Of a DNA stretch of 64,000 nucleotides, positions 12,948 through 25,000 are shown in pieces. Both the position numbers and the translations under genes were made by a program. Source of the stretch: Sisyra terminalis (Eukaryota > Arthropoda > Insecta > Neuroptera > Sisyridae); assembly GCA_958496175.1 (NCBI GenBank), contig OY292280.1, positions 13,454,001-13,518,000 on the forward strand, read 5' to 3'. Position 1 is the stretch's first letter. Every line of letters begins with the position of its first letter. The notes below the pieces were generated by a model that worked only from the letters and a program-made list of their open reading frames with translations, had not been told where the DNA came from and did no database searches.

Positions 12948-14551
12948 ATGAAAATTGAAACGTGGATATGTGTGTTGATTTGTTTGGGTAGTGCAAAGCG
13001 AAAGTCACTCACCGCAAGCTATGTGATTGAGCCGTACAATGCGTGGTTGGCGGCTGATCAAAGTCCCAGTAGCTCTTCTGAGATCTTCGTGGACGATGTC
13101 TTCGATCCGGCTACGCCGGACCAACCCCACAACACCTTGTGCTACGGATGCCACCGCCACTCGGACAACCAAGCTCAGATTACCATATCCGAAGTGGACC
13201 TAACCGCCCTTCGTATCGAATACATCAAACAGCAAATTCTCAAGAAATTGCGGCTCAAAGAGCCGCCCAAAGGTCTTCTACCACTATCCGATTTGCCCAA
13301 ACCTTTGGAAGACGGCGATGCGATCCTGATGCGATCCCATCACCACCATTCCGACGTGGACGACTACTTCGCCAAAACCACCCAAGCCATTCTCTTCCCA
13401 TTTGACCGTAAGTCTATAACCCCATTTACATTTTATTGGAGATAAGTAACCAGTGGTTGTCTTTCGAATTAGTTTCGGAAGGATGTGATGTAAATCGACG
13501 TACAGCTGCTGCTTGTTTTTCGCTGCAACTACCCACAGATATGGAGTTCCAGAACATTCGCTCCGCCGAATTGTGGATCTACAAAAGAAAAGATGTTTTC
13601 GATAGTCATAATCAAACATTTGTGATATCAGAAGTGGCGCATTGGGATATGAAGCACAGTTTTCCTCGAATCAAACCGATTGCGATTCTCGAAACGGATA
13701 TTGAAGGTAGTGTATAATTGAGTCGGGATCAAAGTTACATCAGAAAATGTGAAATGACCTACGACCTGAGAAAGTGATCAGTGATCAGAAATTGAGAACA
13801 TTGGATTGCATGTTACTAATCACGCAATTCCATTGTCAGTTTGTTGGACTTTGGCTGGTTGTTGTGAAGAGAGAGGAATTCCCCGCATTAGTCTTGTTTG
13901 ACCACGTCTTGTTTGTTCTAGAGGGCTGGGTACGCGTGGATTTGGCGCCATCGGTGCGGGAATGGCTCCAGTACAAAGAGTACAACCACTCGATAAATGT
14001 GGCGTGTAAAACGTGTGGGATGGATGTGAGTGAATCGCCGATTTCGCATCAACCAGAACATAAGTTGTTTTTGGTGATTTCGACATACTTTCACCAGCCA
14101 CCATCGATTGTCCAGTATCAGCCCCAAAGGGTACGGCGCCATACGAATTGCATCGCCGGCACTAAGGAGTGCTGTCGTGAAGATCTCTACGTCTCTTTTG
14201 CCGACATCGGCTGGTCCGACTGGATCATATTCCCATCAGGATACCACGCATACTTTTGCCGTGGTTCATGCACCTCGGCTGCAGCCGTCACCCTCAGCGG
14301 ATCCCATTACAACTCGGTCATACGGGTGAGTCCCCAATTCCACCAATCAAACCTCCGCCCTTCACCACCAACATTTTCCGTTTCAGAAACTACTGTATCG
14401 AGGCGTTTCAGATACCTTACGATTAGAACTTCTCCCCTGCTGCACAGCAACCCAATATCTACCCCTACAGTTACTCTACATGGACAATAACAATACAATT
14501 ACCCAAAAAACCCTTCCAAACATGATCGTTGAATCATGTGGATGTTTGTGA
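12948..14551 (+). CDS. Actbeta: Activin-beta (inhibin beta-type) TGF-beta ligand precursor
   Basis: Exons 12948-13407, 13473-13706, 13922-14325, 14387-14551; frame-consistent GT-AG junctions; 420 aa. It is a secreted dimeric ligand expected to signal through activin-type receptors and Smad2-type transducers. Residues 1-16 look like a signal peptide (WICVLICLGSA). Residues 88-107 (LRIEYIKQQILKKLRLKEPP) match the activin prodomain start. A furin-type site RVRR lies at 301-304, leaving a 116-residue mature domain with nine cysteines in the activin pattern: C-X6-CC, the block SFADIGWSDWIIFPSGYHA, YFCRGSC, PCC, and the C-terminal CGC. The extra N-terminal cysteine pair separates it from BMP-type ligands. 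ATG chosen because it directly precedes the signal peptide. The assignment to activin-beta, not dawdle or myoglianin, rests on the mature domain. Confidence 0.92.
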
Positions 14552-14780
14552 TATACCAAAACTATAGTACAGCAATGCCAACTTATAGCAAACTTGTATT
14601 CCACAAGTATATTTATATAGTATACGATATAGAAAGTAACACTATATCATTCACTCTTCAAAGCAATTACGTTGAAAATAATTAAGCAAAATTCAATTTA
14701 GATAAGTCAAAAATTGTGTTTATTTATTTTTTATACTTACATCTAATTTAATCCGTTTTAATAGCAATTATTAAATAGTT

Positions 14781-14786
14781 AATAAA
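14781..14786 (+). terminator. Poly(A) signal candidate of activin-beta gene
   Basis: AATAAA 230 bases after the TGA at 14549-14551; position-based call in AT-rich DNA. Confidence 0.35.
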
Positions 14787-14895
14787 TATGTTTTCTTTTT
14801 TAAATCAAAAAATTTCCTTCAAAAACCATATTCTTTTATACAGGAACCCAAAGCAATCAACTGTTTAACAGTGTACAATTATTATTATTATTAAA

Positions 14896-15470
14896 CTGGG
14901 CCAAAAAAAACTAATAATTTTTTTTTTTTTTGGAAAAGTATATCAACAATATTGTTCAAGGTGACAAAAAAAAATCGGGATGGTTTGAGTCCTTACTATT
15001 AATCTTAAGAGATCTATCATTAATTTCGATTTTTTATTTGTGGTTTAATTTTTGCGTCAATTCTGTCAAACTATCAAGGTAAAAAAATTCATCTACACAT
15101 ATATTTATAGAAAATTAAATTCCTTACAAAAAAGGTCTCGTTGAAAATTTTTGCCAGACACGCCGTTTCCGAATAATCAAGCTTCAGACATTGATAAAAT
15201 TTTTAGATTTATCTTGTTTATTTTGAAATTTTGTAACTAACGAACAAATCAATATATAGAAATAAACAATATAGATTCTTGAAGGGAATTTAATGCTCTA
15301 CAAAAAAGATCTCTTAACATTTTTACATAAAATAACGTTTTTAAAAGTTATTCACAATTAAAGTTGAATATTTCATTCACGAGAATTACAAATTTTTTTT
15401 GTCACCTTGAACAATATTTTCGATATACTTTCCAAAAAAAAAAAAAAAATAATCGATTTTTTTGACCCAG
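14896..15470. mobile_element. Inverted-repeat (foldback) element downstream of activin-beta
   Basis: Ends CTGGGCCAAAAAAAA and TTTTTTGACCCAG, with inner inverted segments GTATATCAACAATATTGTTC / GAACAATATTTTCGATATAC and AAGGTGACAAAAAA / TTTTTTGTCACCTT. No target duplication seen. No coding capacity. Confidence 0.65.
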
Positions 15471-15937
15471 TCTAATGTACATCCAATATCATTAAGTTGG
15501 TCCTTTTTATAATATTGATACTATGGACAATTGTTTAACCAAAGTGTTTAATTGAATAAATAGTTTTTATGTTAGATAGTAAATACTAAATGGAAATATT
15601 TATTTATATGGGTGTTTTATATAATTATTATAAATCAAGGATAAAAATCCAATAGGATATGTTATACCGCAGTACGTTAGAAGGTATGCAACCGTTTTGT
15701 GTCAAACTATTTAAATAAGTGATATCATTTATTGAATTATTGAAGTTTTATATTTCTAAATAAAATAAATAAAAAAAAAAATTCTAGCTTCTTATTAAAA
15801 TTCCATGATTGTTTCAGTAATTTTGGAGTTTTCTGACATGTCTATGTTTCCAGGCATTCCAGTAATGGCTTCATATGAATAAGAACCCTTTGACTATATT
15901 ATTATTATTTTATTTATTTTCTTCTGATAATGAATTC

Positions 15938-16162
15938 GGCTCAAGTGTACTTTAGCACACCCACAATCTGGCAACGTCGCATTTTTGACATTGTTTTTAA
16001 TTTAATTCGCGATATTTTTGTTTATTCAATTCTAACATGGTATAATCCTCTCTTTTGTGGCTAAATTTTCATTATAGGCTGATTTAATCGCGAATTAAAT
16101 TAAAAACAAAGTCGAAAATGCAACATTGCCAGATTGTGGGTGTGCTAATGTACAAATGAGCC
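15938..16162. mobile_element. Family A palindromic MITE, copy 2 (225 bp)
   Basis: Full-length 225-bp copy with GGCTC...GAGCC termini. The flanks do not match, so the target duplication is lost or rearranged. The right flank is a family D fragment. Confidence 0.85.
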
Positions 16163-16380
16163 CAAAAAGTGTAAGGAGTGATCCAAACTACTTGATGACC
16201 ACTGAGGAAGATTGCTTGGCAATCGAAAGACGTATCGGGACAATACGTCACGAATATTTTTGTGTGAACTTCTGTTCAAATGTTTATGGTATGATTTTTA
16301 TATATTATTATATTAAATTATACTACATAAATTGGACCGCAATATATCCTATATATTGTATACACACCAAAAGTGTAACT
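16163..16380. repeat. Family D repeat fragment
   Basis: Shares GATCCAAACTACTTGATGACC, the CACGAATATTT segment, and the ATACTACATAAATTGGACYGC segment with 27030-27420 and the copies around 33.8-35.1 kb. Half of an inverted-repeat element. Confidence 0.65.
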
Positions 16381-16654
16381 TAATATCTAGAGTGATAAAG
16401 TAGGCCTGGATTTTATCCACATTCCTAATGTTTTTACGAAGTATATTTTTTAGAGCGACTTATCAGCTTCATAAAGTAAGTAGAAATTTAAAATATTTTA
16501 TTGCTACATAAAGGGTATTTTTTTGCCTAAGGTTTTATTTATTTTCGGAAGAGGGAGTAGTTTGGTTCGAGTATTTAACGGTCTGCCAATATACTGGTTT
16601 TAACAAAATTCAAAATAATTAGTTAGGGCACTGATAACAAAGTTTTCTTTAAGT

Positions 16655-16879
16655 GGCTCAAGTGTACTTTAGCACACCTACAATCTGGCAACGTTGCATT
16701 TTCGACTTTGTTTTTAATTTAATTCGCGATATTTTCGATGATTTAATTCTAATATGGTATAATTCTCTCTTTAGTGGCTAAATTTCCATTATAGGCCGAT
16801 TTAATCGCGAATTAAATTAAAAACAAAGTCGAAAATGCAACGCTGCCAGATTGTGGATGTGCTAAAGTACACATGAGCC
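16655..16879. mobile_element. Family A palindromic MITE, copy 3 (225 bp)
   Basis: Full-length copy flanked by a perfect 8-bp duplication CTTTAAGT (16647-16654 and 16880-16887). One of three copies that fix the element's ends. Confidence 0.95.
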
Positions 16880-17055
16880 CTTTAAGTTTTAGCGGGGCAG
16901 TTAATTGATTATTAATTATATTTCTATTTAATTATTAATTTAACGGTTCAACTCCTTTTTAGAACAGTCAAATCTCGCATTGCTTCAGTTTTTTTTAATT
17001 TAATTCGCGAATAAATTAGTCCATAACGAAAATTTAGCTACAAAAGAGAAAATGA

Positions 17056-17280
17056 GGCTCATGTGTACTTGAGCACACCCACAATCTGGCAATGTTGCAT
17101 TTTCGACTTTATTTTTAATTTAATTCGCGATTAAATCAGCCTATAATGAAAATTTAGCCACAAAAGAGAGAATTATACCATGTTAGAATTGAATAAACAA
17201 AAATATCGCGAATTAAATTAAAAACAAAGTCGAAAATGCAACGTTGCCAGATTGTAGGTGTGCTAAAGTACACTTGAGCC
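17056..17280. mobile_element. Family A palindromic MITE, copy 4 (225 bp)
   Basis: Full-length copy flanked by a perfect 8-bp duplication GAAAATGA (17048-17055 and 17281-17288). It is inserted into a decayed half-copy of the same family (about 16960-17055), which itself contributes the AAAAGAGAAAATGA target. Confidence 0.95.
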
Positions 17281-17288
17281 GAAAATGA

Positions 17289-18320
17289 GACCATTTATTT
17301 TTAACAACTAGGATGTCATATATGGGTTTGTTAAGTTTATCAATTTCAGTAGTTTATGTTTTAATTTCGTTACATTTTGCTGGTAATTGAAGTATTTTTT
17401 TGAAGTTATACTTCTTTAGATCTGACTGAATTTTAATATAATGTGACGCCATTGCTACAGTAGGAAGTTAGTCCCAGACGGTTAACGAAAAGCTTTAAGC
17501 AGATGAAAGATGGCCGATTTTTGGAAGGGATTTGCATAGTACTAAAACGACGAAAAATTGATGGATGAAAAGTTTATAAGTTTACCGAGCTTTATATGTA
17601 TCTACCATATGTTTTTCATATTGAATTTTCATCGAAAGAATCATTGGTGTCTGTCATGAACGTAAATTACGTGACTTGATCGAAAAAGATTTAGCCACAT
17701 TGAAAAGAAAAAAAATCAAATATTTGGAATATTTTTCGTATAACTGTTCATCTTAATTTATAATAGGTATGTGTATAAATCGATTAATGAACACAAATAA
17801 TTGGTGTTATAATTCATTCACAACTTCCCACAAACATAATATTTTCTCAATGACTAATCATGTAAAAATATTAACTTCAGCCTGAAATCGATTTAATCAA
17901 CAAATTTTCTTTTCTTCAATTTTCCTCACAAACATACGCAACAGTACAATAAACGTGAAAATAGCTACTTGCGGTGACGCATTTGCTGCGTCATTCCAGG
18001 AATAAGAATTCAATACGTACTACCCCAAGGGAAATATTTGTGATATAACTATATCACCCACTGAAATATCAACTTATTAAAATATTACACCCAAGTATTT
18101 AATGCTGACATTTTCTTTGGCAAACATATCGCCAAGTGTAAGGTCCCCAATCCGAATTATTCCACTTCAAGGATCCCAATATTTCAGGCCAATTTAAAGG
18201 ATTTGAAAAACAATTGTGAATCTCAATGATCCTTCAACCCATTGACAATTTTACTGTTCAAATTTTCCGCTGTAATCGAATTTTCTTCAAGTTTTGGTTC
18301 TCTAGTCGTCGCATAACAAT
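17289..18320. other. Intergenic region, nothing recognised
   Basis: No ORF with coding character, RNA gene or shared repeat identified. Confidence 0.4.
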
Positions 18321-18391
18321 CAAACAAAACACTATCTGAATAAAACAAAACACTATCTGAATAAAACAAAACACTATCTGAATAAAACAAA
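18321..18391. repeat. 20-bp tandem repeat, about 3.5 units
   Basis: Unit AAAACAAAACACTATCTGAA repeated in register with no visible change. A minisatellite; the short minus-strand frame across it is an artefact of the 60-bp register. Confidence 0.9.
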
Positions 18392-18867
18392 TGAAGCATT
18401 TTAAGCTTTCCCAAAGCTTTGTCAATCATGGCGTCAATTTAATAATTTACACGAAAACAAAAGAAAAATATAACCCTCAATGAATGAATTTTTTTAATTT
18501 TATTGCACACCAAAGAATGCATGAATATTCCAGTAAGATATTCCATGAATATACGAGCAATATAAAATAAAAAAACAATTGCCTTTTATTGAAGATTATA
18601 ATTTTTTTTGAAATCATACTTGCGAAATATCATTAATTTAGCACACAATATGAATGTTTGACTTTACTTATTCAAATTTAATTCATATCAATATGAATGA
18701 AAAACAATTCGAAAACGAAACATTAACTCATTGACGATTGAAAATAAATCAGTTTCTGAATGAAATTTACAAAATTAGTTCCTGGCTATGAAAATGCATA
18801 AATAACGTGAAATTTTTATATAAAACGCAAAGCAAAGAAATTATTAGCAATAAATTGATTTTAAAAT

Positions 18868-18940
18868 CGGCTAGAAGCCGAATGGTTAAGGTGGCCGCTC
18901 CAAAATTGGTAGGTGTTGGGTTCAAATCGAGCAAATATTC
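18868..18940 (+). mobile_element. tRNA-derived SINE head (degenerate tRNA-like sequence)
   Basis: An A-box-like stretch AGCCGAATGGTTAAGGTGG at 18876-18894 is followed 24 bases later by a B-box-like GGGTTCAAATCGAGC at 18918-18932. Spacing and sequence recall class II tRNAs (Ser/Leu). A proper acceptor stem and anticodon arm cannot be drawn, so a SINE head or tRNA pseudogene is more likely than a working tRNA. Confidence 0.5.
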
Positions 18941-19100
18941 CTTATTTTTATCAATTTACGGATTTTTATTAACCCTAGAGTCGCTAAAGACCTTCGTAGT
19001 TAAAAGGAAAGGTTTATACCATAGAAAAAATTTGGTATTGGATTCAAGTCAAAGTTTGATTCAACAAGTACTTTATGCACTTATCCCTCGATTTACACGG

Positions 19101-19655
19101 TTAACTTTGAAAAAAATATATGGTTGCCTATACTGACTATACTTAGGATACTATACTTAGGATCTATTATATATCGTTTGGGTGGCTTATAGTCTATAAC
19201 AAAGTAAATGACTTCATTCTGTAGTTGATATCAAGGGCGGATTTGGGGAGGGGGGGCACGTGCCCCCCCCCCCCCCCCCCCAGGATATTTTTGTGTACTG
19301 TGAAGATTCCATCATAGTACATACTTAGAAGCAAATCAAACTATTAAAGTTGTGAAAATATATGAATAAAATAACAGAAAGTATGTTAGGGAAACTCTAG
19401 TCTATTTTTGGCTGGAACTACGATTTTTTTTTCGTGATCTCTTGCAAATGAAAGGTGGTATTGTGCCCCCCTCATCCCCAGAAAAATTTCCTCAATCCGC
19501 CCTTGCCGATAGTAGTAGATAATTGAATTAAATATTTAACTTTGAAAAAAAAACAATGGTTGCCTATACTATGCTATACTTAGAATCTATTATATATTGT
19601 TTGGGTGGCTTATAGTCTATAACAAAACAAATGACTTCATTCTGTAGTTGATATA
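19101..19655. repeat. Direct repeat flanking a family F element
   Basis: 19101-19231 and 19535-19655 share TTAACTTTGAAAAAAA, GGTTGCCTATACT, TTTGGGTGGCTTATAGTC and ATGACTTCATTCTGTAGTTG. The family F element 19232-19505 lies between the copies. Confidence 0.75.
19232..19505. mobile_element. Family F hAT-like MITE, copy 1 (with GGGCACGTGCCC core)
   Basis: TIRs CAAGGGCGGATT and AATCCGCCCTTG bound 274 bp. Near the left end is a G-run, the palindrome GGGGGCACGTGCCCCC and a long C-run. TIR style resembles hAT MITEs; the target duplication is not clear. Confidence 0.7.
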
Positions 19656-19753
19656 GTTGCTGATTTATGACGTCTCATTTTTTCCCTTCAGGTCCTGTTT
19701 TCGAGGATGAGCTCCAAAGTCGTTACCAGGTCCTGTTGGTACAGGACTTTAGC

Positions 19754-19982
19754 CAAGGGCGGAGTCAGGATTTTTTTCTGGGGAGGGGGGCACAATATTC
19801 GCAATTCCTGCCAGAAATAGACTAGAGTTTCACTAATGTCCTTTCTGTTATTTTATTCATATATTTAACATCTCCAATAATTTGATTTGCTTCTAAATAT
19901 GTACTGTTATGGAATCTTCACAGTACCTAAAAATACCCTTGGGGGGCACGTGCCCCCATGTCCCCTCCTAAATCCACCCTTG
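19754..19982. mobile_element. Family F MITE, copy 2 (inverted relative to copy 1)
   Basis: Ends CAAGGGCGGAGTCAGG and AATCCACCCTTG; contains the GGCACGTGCCCCC core near its right end and the internal AGACTAGAGTTTCAC segment shared with copy 1. Confidence 0.7.
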
Positions 19983-20380
19983 CATGAATTGATGATTTAT
20001 TGGTTTTGAATTGTATTCGTACGATATTTTATCACCCATAAATTTATAAATATATAAATAAAACTACAAATAGAAAACTTTTCAAAAATACCCTTATTTT
20101 AAAGAGATATACAGTCAAATCGGGATAAGTGGGAAACCTGTATAAGTGAGCCTTTTTCTCTAGTCCCGATACCTCCACACTGAAAACCTCTTTAAGTGAT
20201 ATTGATGAACATGGATGGATTTGGGGGGCACGGGGGCACGTCCCTGTATGAAATTTAAAAGCAAAACCCAAAAAAACAATTAACAAACTTTAACTGATAG
20301 CTTCATAGCACTCTTGATCCACCTGGACATAAACAGGAGAATATCCCTAGGGGTCCAACTCACCCTCTACTGAGATTTAA

Positions 20381-20572
20381 ACTTAGAAGCAAATCAAATT
20401 ATAAAAGTGTGAAAATATATGAATTAAATAACAGAAAGTATATTAGGGAAACTCTAGTCTATTTCTGGAAGGAATTGCGAATTTTTTTCGTGATCCCTTT
20501 CACGCATTTGCAAATGAAATATGATATTGTGCCGCCGCCCCCCCCCAGAAAAAAATCCTGAATCCGCCCTTG
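20381..20572. mobile_element. Family F MITE fragment, copy 3
   Basis: Matches copy 1 from TTAGAAGCAAATCAAA to the right terminus AATCCGCCCTTG; the left end with the G/C core is missing. Confidence 0.65.
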
Positions 20573-20847
20573 AATTCACGAATTGTAAACTTTTTTTATA
20601 TGAAGAATATAGGAATTTCATATAGGTACCATGGCAGACGCCAAGTTTAGAAGACATATTGATTTTACCAATATGTAAGTCACGCAAACAAAGTTGCGGG
20701 TATTAGCTCTTGATTTCTGTAGTTATGAATTGATATAATGAAAATTGGAATAAAGCAGCCAGGAATTTTTGAATTTGTGGAGAAAAATAGGTTATTAGCA
20801 AGAAAAGTTTTGATATTAAATTTAAAGTGGAATTTGTTGAGAAACTT

Positions 20848-20955
20848 TAATAATTTGATTTGCTTTTAAGTATGTACTGTTATGGAATCTCCACAGTACA
20901 CAAAAATACCCTTGGGGGCACGTGGGCACGTGCCCCCCCTCCCTCAATCCGCCAT
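20848..20955. mobile_element. Family F MITE fragment, copy 4
   Basis: Matches copy 2 from AATTTGATTTGCTT through GGGGGCACGTG to CAATCCGCC; truncated. Confidence 0.6.
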
Positions 20956-21860
20956 CACTATGATATTAAATACACTCGATTTATCAATTATCTTTCGCTG
21001 GAGTTTCTAATTATCAAAGTTTATATATCAAAGATATATTTGGTATTATATATATAAAATTCTTGATTGGTCCAATTTATTATTTACAAAAATTAAAAGT
21101 AGGAGGGATATATAAAGTAGGAGGAATATTAAATTCTCTGTTTTTAAAAAGGACCTAAAAACCCAAGAAATATTTGGTATTTAGAGAAGAGATTGGAGAG
21201 AAATTTAATGTTTATAGGCGCGAAATTGTTCTATTAATATAGGTTGGATCATAGTTGAGGTGTAAAAAAAATGTCTTTGGGCAAACGAAAAAGATGACAG
21301 TTTTGTAATAAAACAATATTTGTTCTTAGGTGAAATAAATAGCGTTGCGACAATTATTATTCTATGTGCTCTATAAATAATATTTGGTAAACATATAAAT
21401 CATATCTTCGTGAATTTGGGTAATTTTTATGAAATATATTTCACTTTTTTGCTGAGTTTTTCTCGATTTGATCAATGGCAATTAAGTTGTTTGGAAAATC
21501 CAAAAATACCTATTATTTTTGTGGTTTTTTCGGTGATTTTTTTTTGGTGAAGAAGTGGTAGTAAAGAAGTTGGTGTTTTTATTGGTATTTTAGTAGTAGT
21601 TATTTGTAGTTTGATAAGTTTGAAAGTAGTGATGCATCCGGTTTTGGGAAACGGATTTAAGACCTACTAGACTCAAAGTGTTTCTGTTCGTGTAATCCGA
21701 AGACTCATATGTAAATAAGAATGTTTTCAAGTATTTGTGTGGGGAGACTATGATCACACATGTGAACATGGTCAGGGGGCACAATGACGTACTCTATATT
21801 TAGTTGAAGTGATTTGAACATGTAAGTTAGTTCCTCGAAAGTCAAAGTGGCGGTAAGTCG
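20956..21860. other. Intergenic region upstream of maverick-like gene, nothing recognised
   Basis: AT-rich; no shared repeat or coding exon identified. Composition shifts toward higher GC from about 21840, consistent with the 5' leader of the next gene. Confidence 0.4.
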
Positions 21861-21928
21861 CCACTAAGTGTTACTGAACAATTCACTCGATCGGCCCTCG
21901 GAAAATTATCTCAACTTTGTGCTAAACG

Positions 21929-21997
21929 ATGTGTTCAATCGGCGATTTTCCAGACCAGTGCAATCGAAAGCCCATCTCCACCCTACTGGGTCACTAA
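21929..21997 (+). promoter_or_regulatory. Upstream ORF in presumed 5' leader of maverick-like gene (22 codons)
   Basis: ATG at 21929 opens a frame that ends at TAA 21995-21997, 37 bases before the main ATG at 22035. If the transcript starts upstream, this uORF could lower translation of the ligand. Transcript start is not known. Confidence 0.35.
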
Positions 21998-22034
21998 ATC
22001 CGGCTGCATTCTTCATCAATTTTCCAATTCGGCT

Positions 22035-25000
22035 ATGGGATTCGAACCAACAATCAACTTTACGTCGGTCGTACTTTTCATGATTGTCATGTTCTCGACG
22101 TTTCATTCGGTTACTCAATTTACGTTCCAACGCAAAAACACCCCTTCAACACTCCACAACCCTTTCGACAACAATGTGACCATGGACAACCAGGTGGACA
22201 ACCACAAAATGTCGCAACATCCGAAAATGGGGCGCGAACAACTCGAGAAAATCAAACAAAATATCCTCAATGAATTGGGGTTGAAATCAGTACCCGACAA
22301 TCGAAAAGTAAGTCCCAAAAACAAAACCAACCCCTTTCCAACTTCAACAACTAATCCATCCAACCAACACTATAAAACCTGCTATTACTAGTTTCAATTT
22401 TTCAAAAGCCTCATAATATCTAATTATAATCTATAAAAGATAAGAATTTCTTAACTAATCTCCAAAAACTTTTGTCTAAAATTCACTCCGAACGATTAAA
22501 AGTTAATCCCTTCATCTTGGATAAAAAAATAGCACCAGGATAACTAACATGGATGACATCTATTTTAAAATTGGGGAGTAACTATAAGATTGTCAACTGT
22601 TAATATTAATAACAATTAATATTTACAGTACAATTTTTTGGTGAAAATTTAAATAAAAGTTATATACCAGAACAATTAAAATATTCTTCTTACTCCAATA
22701 ATTGTAAAATCGGTAAAGAAATCTACAAAATTATTATCAATTCATTCATTTTTCTGTTTTTTATAAAGCATCACTTCATAATATATAAAAGTTAAGAATT
22801 TCTTAACTAATCTCCTAAACTTTTGTTAACAAATTCTTTTCAAAGGATTTAAAATTAATTCCTTCTACTTTAATAGAGAAATAGTTAGGGTAACTAAATG
22901 GATGACATCTATTTTAAAATTGGGGAGTAACTATAAGATTGTCAACTGTCAATATTAATAAAAATTCATTTTTACAGTACAATTTTTTGGTGAAAATTTA
23001 AATAAGAGTTTTATACCAGAACAATTAAAATATTCTTCTTACTCCAATAATTGTAAAATTGGTAAAGAAATCTTCAAAATTTATATAAATTCCTTCATTT
23101 TTCTGTTTTTTATAAAGCATCACTTCATAAAATATAAAATATAAGAATTTCTTAACTAATCTCCCAAACTTTTGCCAAAAAATTCTTTTCGAAGGATTTA
23201 AAGTTAAATCCTTCTACTATAATAAAGAAATAGTTAGGGTAATTAATATGGATGACATCTATTTTAAAATTGGGGAGTAACTATAAGATTGTCAACTGTA
23301 TATATTAATAAAAATTCATTTTTACAGTACAATTTTTCGGTGAAAATTTAAATAAGAGTTTTATACAAGAACAATTAAAATATTCTTCTTACTCCAATAA
23401 TTGTAAAATTGGTAAAAAAAATCTTCAAAATTAATATAATTTCCTTCATTTTTTATGTTTAAGTATTACTCCATAATATGTAAAAGTTAAGAATTTCTTA
23501 ACTAATCTCCAAAAACTTTTGTCTAAAATTCTTTTCAAAGGATTTAAAATTAATTCCTTCTACTATAATAGAGAAATAGTTAGGGTAACTAAGATGGACG
23601 ACATCTATTTTAAAATTGGGGAGTAACTATAAGATTGTCAACTGTTAATATTAATAAAAATCCATTATTACCGACCAATTTTTTAGCTAAAATTTAAATA
23701 AAATATTCTTCTAATTGTAAAATCGGTAATGAAATCTTTCAAAATTAATATCCATTCATTCATTTTTTACTGTCGTGTGTCATCCCCAAATGAGTAATAT
23801 TCGGGGTGAATCAATTTTTATGAGTCATTAAAGCTATGAAAATATAGTTAACGTTTCGTTTTTTTATTAAAACTTTTATGAAGTTATCTTTTGTTCTTTT
23901 TTTTTGTTTATCATTTTTTTTCATGGGCAAATAATTTCTTTTGGTTAAACGTTAATTCCTTCTACTTTGATAAAGAAATAGGACCAGTAGGGTCACTAAT
24001 ATGGATGACATCTTAAAATTAGTAGGAGAAGGTAGTATGAGATGATTCCCTTAGGAATTAAAAAGTAAAGGTGATCCATTCCTAGTATATTTATCTATAA
24101 AAACTCCCATAATACTGACCACCTGAAGTTAATTGAGGTTTCATAAAAATATTTATTTTCTTAAAAACCTTAAAAATGGGTTTATTGAACATTTAAAATG
24201 CCTTTAAACGTCCCTTTTAATAACTGGGATCCTATTTAAAAAAGGCGGCTCAAGTACACCCACAATCTGGCAATGTTGCTTTTTCGACTTTGTTTTTAAT
24301 TTAATTCGCGATTTTTTTGATGATTTAATTCTAATATGGTATAGTTCTCTCTTTTGTGGCTAAATTTCCATTATGGACCGATTTAATCGCGAATTGAATT
24401 GAAAACAAAGTCGAAAATGCAACGTTGCCAAATTTTGACGTACCTAAAAGGAGCATGAGTCAATATTTTCTTGGAATCTATTAGAATTAAATAAGGGGGC
24501 ATACATTTCCTTTCATATTTATACGGACAAAAAGTATATTCTCTTGTCATCCTAAAGGAGAAACTAAAAGGCTACAAGCAATACAAGCTAAAAGGAATCC
24601 TGGACCTACTGAAGAGAAGAATGGACTACTTAAATTTAAGGCACCTTGCCAGGGACAGGCGATGTTGGAGGGAAGAATTCGGCTCAGATCTCTTTTAGAG
24701 ACGTCAAAATCTGGCAACGTTGCATTTTCTAGTTTCTTGATTTATTCTATTAGTGATTTTTTGTTAAATCAATTCTAATATCGTGTAATTATCTCATTTG
24801 TCACTAAATTTCTATTATGGACCAATTTATTTGCGAATTAAATTAAAAACAAAGTAGAAAATGCAATGAGCCGAATTAGCAAAAACAATCGCGAATAAAT
24901 TAAAAAACTAAGGGCTCAAGTCCCTTTCGAAACTGTCAAATCTGGCAGCGTTGCATTTTTGACTTTGTTTTTAATTTAATTCACGATTTTTTTGTTGATT

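Noticed and set aside
13774..13921. Extension of activin-beta exon 3 upstream of 13922
   Set aside because: The frame is open, but the acceptor TTCTAG at 13916-13921 restores the frame from exon 2 and the upstream residues do not resemble an activin prodomain.
18868..18940. Functional tRNA gene
   Set aside because: A and B boxes are present, but no acceptor stem or anticodon loop can be drawn.
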